Source: Shinisaurus crocodilurus
Lineage: Eukaryota > Chordata > Lepidosauria > Squamata > Shinisauridae
Direction of reading: 5' to 3'
Assembly (NCBI GenBank): GCA_021292165.1
Contig: CM037878.1
Location: forward strand, 284,589,744 to 284,653,743
Length of the DNA: 64,000 nt
The translations under genes and the position numbers were made by a program. Under the pieces are notes generated by a model. That model worked only from the letters and a program-made list of their open reading frames with translations. It was not told the DNA's origin and did not search any database. Positions 63,956 to 64,000 of the stretch are shown here, one piece after another (the stretch's first letter is position 1; every line of letters begins with the position of its first letter).

Positions 63956-64000
63956 GGGATGTGCATGGAGCTCAATTGGAGGGTGGAAGTCCGGTGAAGT
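63956..64000. mobile_element. Foldback element, GGGATGTG family, left end only
   Basis: TAGGGATGTGCATGGAGCTC then GGTGGAAGTCCGGTGAAGT; the rest lies beyond the window end. Confidence 0.6.

Larger units (their letters stand above)
58578..64000 (+). other. TENM4: TENM4 intron downstream of the ectodomain exon (partial)
   Basis: The next exon, expected to start with the remaining two bases of a Gly codon and a Lys-Pro-Ser-Ser-like peptide, was not found up to 64000. The sequence is mostly unique and quiet apart from foldbacks at 59321 and 63956. Frames here have no family signal. Confidence 0.85.

Overview
The window is vertebrate nuclear DNA, almost certainly from a squamate reptile (lizard; species not resolved). 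It holds no complete gene. It is an internal slice of one large gene on the + strand, teneurin-4 (TENM4). Three coding exons are recognisable from their peptides, splice sites and matching codon phases: a 99-bp cassette exon (11656-11754), the exon encoding the proline-rich cytoplasmic juxtamembrane segment and the transmembrane helix (14016-14251), and the first extracellular exon (58407-58577). Everything else is intron: at least 11.6 kb upstream of the cassette, 2.26 kb between the first two exons, 44.2 kb between transmembrane and ectodomain exons, and more than 5.4 kb downstream. The long open frames elsewhere lie in repeats or GC-rich transposon cores and are not genes.

The introns are packed with squamate-type repeats. 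LINEs: CR1 3' ends ending in ATTCTATG or TTCTTATG octamers, L2-like copies including one with a recognisable but broken reverse transcriptase, one 5'-truncated L1, one LINE tail with a CCHC knuckle, and a DIRS-like gag relic. A tRNA-derived SINE shares its 3' tail with the L2-like LINE. DNA transposons dominate: many hAT miniature elements with exact 8-bp target duplications, foldback elements flanked by TA, and PIF/Harbinger-like foldbacks flanked by TAA. Microsatellites often sit at SINE or LINE tails.

Region by region: 1-11655, intron with CR1, a nested hAT/SINE/CR1 block, L2, SINE copies and a 1.09-kb hAT element with a CpG-rich core; 11656-14251, the two TENM4 exons; 14252-21085, foldback, L1, a GAGTC-rich hAT and a split L2; 21086-34400, mostly unique intron with scattered hAT copies; 34400-48700, a dense transposon field including a composite hAT that has captured flanking DNA; 48700-58406, L2, GC-rich foldback, CR1 and mostly unique sequence; 58407-64000, exon and quiet intron.

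Most notable: (1) a phase 2-2 TENM4 cassette exon with a weak acceptor and TGCATG (RBFOX) motifs on both sides; (2) a composite hAT element carrying 117 bp identical to a locus 8 kb away, including what was flanking DNA there; (3) target duplications of one set of hAT families nearly all fitting nnnTAnnn; (4) a transposon-borne CpG-island-like core absent from its 166-bp sister copy.
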